From Sedimentitalea xiamensis (lineage in GTDB: Bacteria; Pseudomonadota; Alphaproteobacteria; Rhodobacterales; Rhodobacteraceae): a stretch of DNA of 64,000 nucleotides. The notes beneath the pieces are model-generated. The model did no database searches. It was not told where the DNA came from and saw only the letters and a list, made by a program, of their open reading frames with translations. Shown one piece after another: positions 19,273 through 27,076 of this stretch. The stretch spans positions 1 through 64,000 of the forward strand of contig NZ_JASNJE010000021.1 in assembly GCF_030164465.1 (NCBI RefSeq), read 5' to 3'. Both the position numbers and the translations under genes were made by a program. Position 1 is the first letter of the stretch, and every line of letters begins with the position of its first letter.

Positions 19273-20343
19273 ATGATGGACAAGACGGCGCGGCAAGACA
19301 TGAAACAGGCCCTGCAGGACCGGATGCCGCTCCGGCAGGTCAACGAGGCGCTGCTGATTTCCCTGCGCAACAGGTTCATGTTCGCCCGTGTGCCCAAGGT
19401 CGCCAACAGCAGCCTCAAGCACCTGATCTACAACATGGAAAAGATGCCCTGGTCGGATCCGATCCGGGAGGACATGGTCCATGACAGCAATTACGGCCCT
19501 GTCCTGCGCCCCGCCCTGCTGGGGTATGAATCGCCCATTCTGCACCGGGCCCTGTTTTCCGACCGGTTCTTTCGCTTCACCTTTGTGCGCAATCCCTATG
19601 CAAGGGCGCTGTCGGGATATCTGGATCGCTACAGGGACAAGGGCAGCGTCATATGGCGCGCGGTAAACGATACCGCGGTCAGACAGGGCTGGCTGACCGT
19701 GCCCGACGGGGAAGACCTGTTCTCCAGGGATGTCCTGCAGCGCTATCTGGCGGAACATCCCACGCTTCGGGGCACGGTACAGGACATCGCCAATGCAAAC
19801 GGCTGGTTTCCGGATCCTGACGACGATCTGGATTTTTCCAGCCATCTTCTCAAGGCGCTGTCCGCCTATGTGAACGGCCATACCGCCGAAACCACGCGCA
19901 TGGCGCAGATCGTGAACCGGATCGCCGTCCAGAACGGCTGGCTGGCGTCGCTGGAGGCCGAAGTCGACTTTTCCACCTATCTGCGGGCCATCGCGGAAAT
20001 AGATCCGCGCGGAATGGATGTTCATGTCTCTCCGCAAACCGTCCAGACCTTGAGCGACCTGGTGCCCTACGATCATGTCGGGGCGTTCGAGACGCTGGCC
20101 GAGGACGTGGCGATCATCGGCAGGCGCATCTGGGGCAGGGAGGATGCGGCGCTGGGGTTCCAGAGCCCGAGCCGCACAGATGCCGGTTCCCGGTTGCAGG
20201 AGATCTATACGGATGCCGATATCACGCTGATCAACCGGATCTATGAAAAGGATTTCACCACATTCGGCTACCGGATGGTCGACAAGGTTGCTGATTTTTC
20301 AGATGGTAGCGCGGTCTTGCGGGTGCTGCGGGCGGACACCTGA
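19273..20343 (+). CDS. Sulfotransferase family 2-like protein, cluster member 3
   Basis: This 356-residue protein resembles carbohydrate sulfotransferases of the Sulfotransfer_2 type: RVPKVANSSLKHL near residue 40 corresponds to the PAPS loop (usually PKvagTS), and FTFVRNPYARALSGYLDRY near 102 to the 3'-phosphate motif. The loop has N-S-S where threonine is common, so activity should be confirmed. The start is uncertain: two adjacent ATGs (19273, 19276) and a longer frame overlapping the previous gene exist. The middle contains two NGW[FL] segments separated by about 45 residues, suggesting an internal repeat. Confidence 0.75.
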   Translation: MMDKTARQDMKQALQDRMPLRQVNEALLISLRNRFMFARVPKVANSSLKHLIYNMEKMPWSDPIREDMVHDSNYGPVLRPALLGYESPILHRALFSDRFFRFTFVRNPYARALSGYLDRYRDKGSVIWRAVNDTAVRQGWLTVPDGEDLFSRDVLQRYLAEHPTLRGTVQDIANANGWFPDPDDDLDFSSHLLKALSAYVNGHTAETTRMAQIVNRIAVQNGWLASLEAEVDFSTYLRAIAEIDPRGMDVHVSPQTVQTLSDLVPYDHVGAFETLAEDVAIIGRRIWGREDAALGFQSPSRTDAGSRLQEIYTDADITLINRIYEKDFTTFGYRMVDKVADFSDGSAVLRVLRADT

Positions 20344-20385
20344 GACAGCACCGGTCATATCGGAAACAACAGAAAAGGGTGCCCA

Positions 20386-20979
20386 ATGCTGGCCTCGGTT
20401 GATCATAAGTTTGTCATGTTGCTGCAACCCAAAAGCGGCACCACCGCGCTTGAGGCCGCCCTGCGCAATCATGCCCAATTCCAGGTTGGCGGCACCCCGC
20501 GCTGGAAGCACCTGAACTATTGCGAGTTCAAGGAGATCTTCGGCGATTATTTCGAACGCCAGGGCTGTGAGATATTCGGCGTCATGCGGGATCCCATCGA
20601 TACCATGATAAGCTGGTATCGTTTCCGCGCGCGGGATGAATTGCTCGAGACCCGCCCGCAGATGAGTACCAAAGACCGGACGTTTGACGAATTCGTGACC
20701 GGATGGTCGGAAAAGAAGGGGCCGGCCTTTTCCCACTACAGGCGCCCCAGCGAATTCTACCGTGCCGCGGATGGCAGCGTCGCGCCGATTACCTATTACC
20801 GCTATGAATCACTGCCGGCTCTCGTGGACGTGCTGTCTGAAAAGATTGGCAAGACCCTCAAACTGCCGGTCAAGAACCAATCGCCGCCGATGGAGATCGA
20901 GTATGACTGGGACCGGCTGCGCGCGATACCCAAGATGCAGGCGGAATACGATTTCTACAACGCGCTGCCCTTGCGCTGA
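20386..20979 (+). CDS. Small sulfotransferase-like protein, cluster member 4
   Basis: The protein has only 197 residues. It carries LLQPKSGTTALEAAL at residues 12-26 as PAPS loop and IFGVMRDPIDTMISWYRFR near 64 as the 3'-phosphate motif, so both binding elements are present despite the short length. An AAAAGGG site precedes the ATG. It follows member 3 in the same direction and is probably in the same transcript; the next gene is convergent. Confidence 0.8.
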   Translation: MLASVDHKFVMLLQPKSGTTALEAALRNHAQFQVGGTPRWKHLNYCEFKEIFGDYFERQGCEIFGVMRDPIDTMISWYRFRARDELLETRPQMSTKDRTFDEFVTGWSEKKGPAFSHYRRPSEFYRAADGSVAPITYYRYESLPALVDVLSEKIGKTLKLPVKNQSPPMEIEYDWDRLRAIPKMQAEYDFYNALPLR

Positions 20980-21003
20980 TCCGGGGTCAAGACAAGGGAA
21001 AGC

Positions 21004-21786
21004 CTAGTCCAGCATCCACCTGAATTCGGTCCCGATCAGCGCCCGCCGGACCAGGTCGTAATTCTCGATCACCTGTTCCATGTCGGTCGGCGCCTGTTTG
21101 ACGAAGGCCGGCGCCCGGTTGGCGAAGGGCTCCACGCCGAAAAGGTCGGCCAGCTTGCCGGCAATGGCCTTGTCCAGCTGGCCCTCGCTGTCGAAGGCCT
21201 CGTCATAGTCGAAGGCGACCAGGTGCGGGTAGTTCCGGGTCCAGCGGGTGATCAGATCGGTTTCCCGCGCGCTGGACACGATGTAGTTGGACAGTTGCCG
21301 GATGTTCAGGACCGTCGATGTGACCTTGATCTGGCTTTCTTCGCGGGCATGCCAGACCTTGTTGGCTTCGGCCAGGCGGCCGGAGACAAAGGAATGCAGG
21401 GCGTTGCGCCGGGTCAGGTGGAGGATCGGCCGCTTGCTCGCGATGGCTTCCTCGATGCTGCGCGGGCGGGCCACCAGACCGCGCCATCCGCCGTCCAGAT
21501 GGTGGGCGCTGCGGTACTTGATGTCCACGATCAGGGTCTGGTCGGGGAACTGCCCCGACAGGCTGTCGAGGAAGTCCAGATACACCTGGTACCGGTTGTC
21601 CGGCAGCGCCGCATCGGGATCGGAGGCGACGCGGTCGCGAAAGAAGGTGAAGAAGTTGGTGGGCTGTCCCAGATTGTCCGGATGGAACACTTCGCCCAGA
21701 TATTTCAGGCCGGGTTGCTGATCCAGAACCGAGCCGACCGCCCCCGTGCCAGAGCGTTGGCGGGCCAGCAGAATTGCATGTTTCAT
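21004..21786 (-). CDS. NodH/Stf0-like sulfotransferase, cluster member 5
   Basis: This 260-residue protein opens with AILLARQRSGTGAVGSVLD, a PAPS loop of the RSGT type, followed by LKYLGEVFHPDN, and later ILHLTRRNALHSFVSGRLAE near 120. The R-R-N-x-L-x-S pattern recalls NodH and Stf0, which sulfate lipochitooligosaccharides and trehalose. The start at MKHAIL was preferred because it places the loop at the N-terminus; a longer frame reaches 21936. It lies alone on this strand, convergent with member 4. Confidence 0.8.
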   Translation of the reverse strand: MKHAILLARQRSGTGAVGSVLDQQPGLKYLGEVFHPDNLGQPTNFFTFFRDRVASDPDAALPDNRYQVYLDFLDSLSGQFPDQTLIVDIKYRSAHHLDGGWRGLVARPRSIEEAIASKRPILHLTRRNALHSFVSGRLAEANKVWHAREESQIKVTSTVLNIRQLSNYIVSSARETDLITRWTRNYPHLVAFDYDEAFDSEGQLDKAIAGKLADLFGVEPFANRAPAFVKQAPTDMEQVIENYDLVRRALIGTEFRWMLD

Positions 21787-22049
21787 TGACGTCTTTTGAT
21801 CCTTGTCCGGCGTGTCTGTGCCTGCATGAACCTGTCTTAATACTCCGTGCGCGGATTGAACAGCACTTGTCGGCCTTACGCCCCGCCTTATGTCCTGGCG
21901 GCCGGACCCGGCACGGCGCAAGAGGGCGGCGGGCACAAAGCGATTGCATGTCCGGGGGGTCCATCCTAAACGCTGGACCCAGGCCGGGAGGGGCCGAAAA
22001 CCGGTAGGAAAGACCTGTTCGCAAGGGTAGACAGTCGAAGGAATAGATC

Positions 22050-23768
22050 ATGGCCACCGCCGTTCCCTCCGCCCTGAAACCGTCCCGGACAAAGCCTGCC
22101 GCGCAGGACAGGCCCCTGTCCCCGCAGGAGCGATATTTCCTGCAACAGGCCGAAGCGATCCACAGGGTCTATGCGCCTGTCTATCCCGATCGCCGGATCC
22201 ACATCATCCTGAAGGCGCTCGACCGGCCGCAGGGCGATCCGGATTCGATCGTCGTGCAGCCCGGCACGCCGGACCTGTCGATGATCGACGCATCCTACCT
22301 GGGCACGGTGCAGTTCGGAAACGACGGCGCGGATGATGACGCGGCGGCCAGGGCCGGAACCGGGACCGCCCCGGATGCGGAGCGCGACGTCACCATCGTC
22401 GCCGGCATTCCCCGCCAGGTGCGCCCCGGCGACATGGACAGCGGCAAGACCGCGCCGGATTTCCGGCACCGGGCGGTGCTGGGGTCGCTTCTGTGGCGGG
22501 CGCCAGTGCTGTTTGAGCAGGGCAAGTATCATTATGAAATGCGCCAGAAGGCGCAATGCGCGCAGAAGCATTCCTTCAGCCCGATCCCGCGCGCCACATC
22601 GCGGCCCCTTGGCCGGCTGGAAACGAAAACCCGCGACACCGGCAAACCCCCCGCCATCCTGATCGGGTTTCACTGGCTGGAGATGGGCGGGGCCGAAAAG
22701 CTGGCGTTTGACTGCGTGAAATGGGCGCGCGCCGCCGGGTTCCGGGTGCTGGTCGTCGCCGAACGGGCGGACATCCATCGCCACGCATCGAAACTGCCGC
22801 AGGACGCGGATGTCGAATTCATCCGCGCCGACGCCTATCTGCATCCGGGCAACTGGTTCGCCTTTCTCGAACAGCTGGTCCTGAGCGAGAACATCCGCGC
22901 CATCCACATCCACCACAATGTCCGGCTCTATGACAACCTTCTGCGGCTGAAGGCGGCCTTTCCCGATCTCGTCATGATCGACAGCACCCATATCGTCGAA
23001 TACGAGAACGGCGGCTTTCCCCGCACCTCGGGGGTCTGGACCAATTACATCGACCATCACCATGTCATCAGCCGCGACCTGGTGTCCTTTTACCTCGACC
23101 GGTTCGGCGTTTCCGAAAAGGTCCTTCTGGGCCGGATGCTGGACCCGGTGGATCCGGCCGCGCCCGAACCGACGCCGGCATTCCGCCTGAGCGCCGGGCA
23201 GAAGAGCTGCCGCATCGCCTTTGTCGGACGCATGGTGCACCAGAAACGCGCGCCGCTGGTGGTCGAGATCGCCCGCAGGCTGCAGATCTGGGCGCGGGCG
23301 CAGGGCATCGGGCTGCAGGTCGACATGGTCGGCACCGGCGCCTATCTCGACGTCGTCCGGCACATGATCCGCAAGGCGAACCTATCCGGCACCATCACCC
23401 TGCACCCAGCGGATGCCGATGTGCCGGCCCTGCTGGGACAGGCCGACATCCTGGTCCTGCCTTCCAGCAACGAGGGCCTGGCGCTGGTCTGCTACGAGGC
23501 CATCGCGAACGGGGCGCTGCCGATTTCCACCGACGTGGGCGGGCAGGACGAACTGGTGCCCGAGAGCCTGCTGGTGGCCCCGCCGCCGCTGGCCTGCGTG
23601 AAGGACACGGTAGCGCTGATCCGGCGGCTGATGACCGAACCCGCGTTCCTTGCGGACTGCAAGACGGGCACGGCCGCGGGCTACCGCGCCCTGCGTGCGG
23701 ACCCGACGGCGCAGGAGGTCCTGACCGCGCTTTACAGCGATATTCTCCGGAAGGCCGACGCGACATGA
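22050..23768 (+). CDS. GT4 family glycosyltransferase with N-terminal extension
   Basis: The 572-residue protein has a roughly 190-residue N-terminal part without recognisable family, then a GT-B fold: ILIGFHWLEMGGAEKLAFD near 203 is the typical N-domain start. The C-domain has FVGRMVHQKRAP near 391 and the nucleotide-sugar EX7E motif NEGLALVCYE near 475. It should be a retaining transferase acting in the cytosol. The next gene starts inside its stop codon region (four-base overlap), so the two glycosyltransferases are translated together. Confidence 0.88.
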   Translation: MATAVPSALKPSRTKPAAQDRPLSPQERYFLQQAEAIHRVYAPVYPDRRIHIILKALDRPQGDPDSIVVQPGTPDLSMIDASYLGTVQFGNDGADDDAAARAGTGTAPDAERDVTIVAGIPRQVRPGDMDSGKTAPDFRHRAVLGSLLWRAPVLFEQGKYHYEMRQKAQCAQKHSFSPIPRATSRPLGRLETKTRDTGKPPAILIGFHWLEMGGAEKLAFDCVKWARAAGFRVLVVAERADIHRHASKLPQDADVEFIRADAYLHPGNWFAFLEQLVLSENIRAIHIHHNVRLYDNLLRLKAAFPDLVMIDSTHIVEYENGGFPRTSGVWTNYIDHHHVISRDLVSFYLDRFGVSEKVLLGRMLDPVDPAAPEPTPAFRLSAGQKSCRIAFVGRMVHQKRAPLVVEIARRLQIWARAQGIGLQVDMVGTGAYLDVVRHMIRKANLSGTITLHPADADVPALLGQADILVLPSSNEGLALVCYEAIANGALPISTDVGGQDELVPESLLVAPPPLACVKDTVALIRRLMTEPAFLADCKTGTAAGYRALRADPTAQEVLTALYSDILRKADAT

Positions 23769-24679
23769 CAACTTCTCCGACTGTCGCCGCCGTCATCGTG
23801 ACCTACAACCGCGCCGACAAGCTGGCCCGCGTTCTGGACGCGCTGGCCGCGCAGACCCGCCCCGCCGACCGGATCTATGTGGTGGATAACGCCAGCACCG
23901 ACGGCACCGCGGCGCTGATGGACAGCCGCAAGAGCGACACGGTGCGCCACCTGCGCCTGGCCAAGAACGTCGGCGGGGCGGGCGGGTTCAACGCCGGCGT
24001 CAAGGCGGCCTTTGCCGACGGGTTCGACCAGATCTGGATCAGCGACGACGACGCCTATCCCGAACCCGATGCGCTGGAACTGCTGATCGGCGGGCTGGCG
24101 CGGTTTCAGGCCGAAACCGGCCACGCGCCGTCCTTTGCCTGTTCCGCGGTGCGCTGGACCGATGGCAGCTGGTGCGAGATGAACACGCCTGCGACGGTCT
24201 GGGACTGGCCGCGGTTCTACAGCGACGACATGCGCTATTTCCTGGTGCGGTCCTGCAGCTTCGTATCGGTGCTGGTGCCGCGATGGGCAATCCGCGCCCA
24301 CGGCTTTCCGATCCGGGACTATTTCATCTGGTATGACGACGCCGAATATACCCAGCGGCTGGCGAAATCCTATCCCGGCATCTTCGTGCCCGACAGCCTG
24401 GTGATCCATGACGTGGCGCAGAACCACGGGGTGAATTACGGCATGATCACCGACGACACGCTGTGGAAGTTCCGGTACGGGGCGCGCAACGAAACCTCGT
24501 TCCGGCGGCGCGAACAGGGGCTGGCGGGGGTGGCGGCCTTCGTCTACATGGTGCGCGGCCAGATGCGGGACGCCCGGTTGCCCCAACGGCTGCGCCGCCC
24601 CATCTACAGGGCGATCTGGGAAGGGCTGCGATTTGCACCCGAGATCGAGATGCCGCGCAATGATACGAAGCCCAGTTGA
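23765..24679 (+). CDS. GT2 glycosyltransferase, galactofuranosyltransferase-like
   Basis: At 304 residues it has a GT-A core with AAVIVTYNRADKL near the N-terminus, VVDNASTDGT near 38, the NVGGAGGFNAGVK loop near 68 and the metal site ISDDDA near 92. The GGAGGF loop and DDD motif are typical of GlfT2-like enzymes that transfer galactofuranose, and a UDP-galactopyranose mutase lies at 44.1 kb. A related GT2 is at 39.3 kb. The donor assignment is inferred. Confidence 0.85.
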   Translation: MTTSPTVAAVIVTYNRADKLARVLDALAAQTRPADRIYVVDNASTDGTAALMDSRKSDTVRHLRLAKNVGGAGGFNAGVKAAFADGFDQIWISDDDAYPEPDALELLIGGLARFQAETGHAPSFACSAVRWTDGSWCEMNTPATVWDWPRFYSDDMRYFLVRSCSFVSVLVPRWAIRAHGFPIRDYFIWYDDAEYTQRLAKSYPGIFVPDSLVIHDVAQNHGVNYGMITDDTLWKFRYGARNETSFRRREQGLAGVAAFVYMVRGQMRDARLPQRLRRPIYRAIWEGLRFAPEIEMPRNDTKPS

Positions 24680-24738
24680 GTTTTCGTATCTTTATGTATC
24701 GAAAATTAACAGGCAACAAAACAAGAGCAGAACAGAAG

Positions 24739-25719
24739 ATGAAAAAACTCTATATTCATGTTGGCGCTCATCGCACCGCGACCACAAACATTCAAGCAAC
24801 AATGTTTCACAACTGGAAGAATCTTTTGGATTTAGGGTATCTATATCCTTTGGGAGTCCAGCGACATATAGGAGTTTTCAACAATATCTTCAAGGGCAAA
24901 GCCTCAGTGCGCGCTGTCTCCATTGATTTATTAAAAAGATCTGAAAATCAAAATAAAACAATTCACTCCATTGTTCTGAGCGATGAAGATATTTGCATGA
25001 GGCGTGACCTCTCGCCCCTTAGAGCGTTTAAGGAATTTTTTGATGTAAAAATTGTTTTCGGAATGCGCCGCCAAGATTTGTGGCTCGAAAGTTGGTGGGC
25101 GCAAAATGTAAAAGGGCAATGGGACCCCGTATTGTCGCATAGGTCATGGGATGATTTCATCGCAGATCGACGTCGATTTCACTGGATAGACTACAATAAG
25201 TATCTCGAACACATAGCAGATGTCTTTGGGAAAGAGAGCATATTGCCGTATGTGTTTGAATCTCGGAAGATGCCCGAGGGACCCGTAGCAGAGTTTTGTC
25301 GAAAGCTGGGAATAAAGTCTATCTCCAAATGGAATGCCGCTGGTGGTCGAAATATAAGCCTGACACCTGAGATGTCGGAATTTGTCCGTCATCTACCTTT
25401 CGATCAAGCGAGAATGGGTTATCGGCTTAAGTTTATTGAAGCTGCTGAAAAAGTTGACGCAGTTATTCGAGCGGAAGGTAGTTCAAATCTTCTGCTCCAG
25501 CATGAGCAGCGGCGAGAAATAATGGATGAGTATGATCCTGGAAATAAAGCCGTCGCAAGAAATTATTTTAATTCGAGCACTCTCTTTGATGAGCCTCTGC
25601 CTTCGAAGAGCAGTGCGATTGGCAAACCTTGTCTTCCGATGTCTACAGACGTAGTCATGTCGCGCTTGGTTGCTCCTTTTATATCGGAATTAGTTTCAAA
25701 GTTTGACAAAAAACCGTAG
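24739..25719 (+). CDS. AT-rich sulfotransferase-like protein, cluster member 6
   Basis: The 326-residue protein opens with LYIHVGAHRTATTNIQATM, a P-loop-like PAPS site with T-A-T-T, and has IVFGMRRQDLWLESWWAQ near residue 97 as probable 3'-phosphate motif. Its base composition and codon choice (many A/T-ending codons, runs such as AAAATCAAAATAAAACA) differ sharply from every neighbour, which signals recent transfer. An upstream TTG overlapping the previous stop would give a longer product, but the ATG places the P-loop strand at the N-terminus. The acceptor is unknown. Confidence 0.78.
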   Translation: MKKLYIHVGAHRTATTNIQATMFHNWKNLLDLGYLYPLGVQRHIGVFNNIFKGKASVRAVSIDLLKRSENQNKTIHSIVLSDEDICMRRDLSPLRAFKEFFDVKIVFGMRRQDLWLESWWAQNVKGQWDPVLSHRSWDDFIADRRRFHWIDYNKYLEHIADVFGKESILPYVFESRKMPEGPVAEFCRKLGIKSISKWNAAGGRNISLTPEMSEFVRHLPFDQARMGYRLKFIEAAEKVDAVIRAEGSSNLLLQHEQRREIMDEYDPGNKAVARNYFNSSTLFDEPLPSKSSAIGKPCLPMSTDVVMSRLVAPFISELVSKFDKKP

Positions 25720-25751
25720 GCCAATAGCCTTTTTGTAGATATTGATGACAA

Positions 25752-26426
25752 TCAATGGGTCAGGCGACGCTCCATCACCTGCGCGACGGCAGGCAGGTCC
25801 AGCGGTTCTCCCAACTTGTCGAACAGCGGCCGCAGCGAAATCGGATTCTTCACGGTTTCCTCGTGAAAAACATGGTGAGAACAGTTCGGATTCTTCGCCG
25901 CGAAATCCGCATAGCGATCATCCAGTTTTCGGATCATGTGCAGAACATCTGCGCGCGGTTCGTCCTTCCACCAGGATGAATTCGCCACGTCCTCGGCGTT
26001 GCGCGAATTGAAAACGAAAAACGGGTTGGGAAAATTGCGCCTGTGGAAGTTCAGGAAGGCGGCGAACTCGTCGTTGACCGCCCCGGTCCGGATTTCCTTG
26101 AACCCGATCCAGCGGGCATTTTGGGGCGGTTTCAGGACGTTCTGGACGAAGGCCTTCGCCAGCGCCTTTTCGAACCGGCCCGGATCGATCCTGTCCGCAT
26201 TATGCCAGGGATGATTTGCAGGTTGCTCCTGTTGCCCCCAGTCCCGGAGCGTCTGGCGGGCACTTTGTCCGGCGCGGAACAGACCTTCCAGGGTGTTGTG
26301 GTTTTCTCCGGCGATATGCGCCCCCGGGATCGTCTGCAGCAGGCTTTGCAGCAGGGTCGATCCGGAGCGGCCGTAGGTGACGATGAACAACGTGCCCTTC
26401 AGATCGGGAAACCGACCAATGTTCAT
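25752..26426 (-). CDS. Sulfotransferase family protein, cluster member 7
   Basis: The 224-residue product has FIVTYGRSGSTLLQSLLQ at residues 14-31, a PAPS loop of the GRSGST type, then IAGENHNTLEGLF, and FFVFNSRNAEDVANSSWW near 137 as the second motif. It is the last gene of a minus-strand unit starting near 30.6 kb and follows the 198-residue unknown gene after 27 bases. Its stop lies 32 bases from that of the AT-rich member 6, with which it is convergent. Confidence 0.82.
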   Translation of the reverse strand: MNIGRFPDLKGTLFIVTYGRSGSTLLQSLLQTIPGAHIAGENHNTLEGLFRAGQSARQTLRDWGQQEQPANHPWHNADRIDPGRFEKALAKAFVQNVLKPPQNARWIGFKEIRTGAVNDEFAAFLNFHRRNFPNPFFVFNSRNAEDVANSSWWKDEPRADVLHMIRKLDDRYADFAAKNPNCSHHVFHEETVKNPISLRPLFDKLGEPLDLPAVAQVMERRLTH

Positions 26427-26453
26427 GAAATCCCGGACCTCGTATCTGTGTGT

Positions 26454-27050
26454 CTAACGGACGGGTCCGACACGGATGCCGGACAGGAACAGGTCGGTCT
26501 TGCGCAGGGGCAGGAAGGCGATCAGCAGCGGGTCGGGAAAGCCGTCATGCGGTATCATGTGGGACAGTTGCGGAAAGAACGCCAGCGATTTGCGGCTGAC
26601 GTCCGGGCCGAACACCGCGGTTTCCGGACGAGTGTCCCAGAACCCCTTGGCCGATCCCGCGCGGGGCATCCGAAGCACCATGTTGATGTTGACCAGCGGG
26701 CTCGCCGCCGCCTCGAGGGTCGCAAGCGCCACGCCCGAGCGCACCAGGCCCTCCGCATCCAGTTGCATTTCGATCGACAGCCAGGCCGAGGGACCGGGAT
26801 CCAGCGACAGGAACATCCCGCGCCGCCCGTCCGCCGCCGTTCCCTGCCGCATCCGCACCCGCGCGCCCTCCTGGAACCCGACCCAGAGTCCCGGGCACAG
26901 CGATTCATAGGGCGTGAGACTGTGCGCCGCGGCGGGGCCCGACAGGGAAAACTCCCGGATCCGGAAATCGATGATGCCGGGGTCGCGGGGGTCCGAAGCC
27001 GGTTCCGGTGCCGCTGCCGGGTCCGCGCTAGAGGCGTCTTTGTTATCCAT
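26454..27050 (-). CDS. Protein of unknown function in glycosyltransferase unit
   Basis: No family is recognised in this 198-residue protein. It has an acidic, alanine/proline-rich start, no signal peptide or membrane segment, and predicted strands ending in DLFLSGIRVGPVR. The C-terminal end of the large glycosyltransferase just upstream (AQLVFERVTLS) has a similar terminal-strand look, so both might be beta-sandwich carbohydrate-binding modules; that is a weak guess. It lies 26 bases after the large glycosyltransferase and 27 before the sulfotransferase, so it belongs to that operon. Confidence 0.7.
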   Translation of the reverse strand: MDNKDASSADPAAAPEPASDPRDPGIIDFRIREFSLSGPAAAHSLTPYESLCPGLWVGFQEGARVRMRQGTAADGRRGMFLSLDPGPSAWLSIEMQLDAEGLVRSGVALATLEAAASPLVNINMVLRMPRAGSAKGFWDTRPETAVFGPDVSRKSLAFFPQLSHMIPHDGFPDPLLIAFLPLRKTDLFLSGIRVGPVR

Positions 27051-27076
27051 TCATATGTCCGCTTCCGTTGTCAGGG

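Noticed and set aside
25718-25734. Possible terminator AGGC-loop-GCCTTTTT after the AT-rich sulfotransferase
   Set aside because: The stem has only four pairs, too weak to call with confidence, though the place between convergent genes would suit it.
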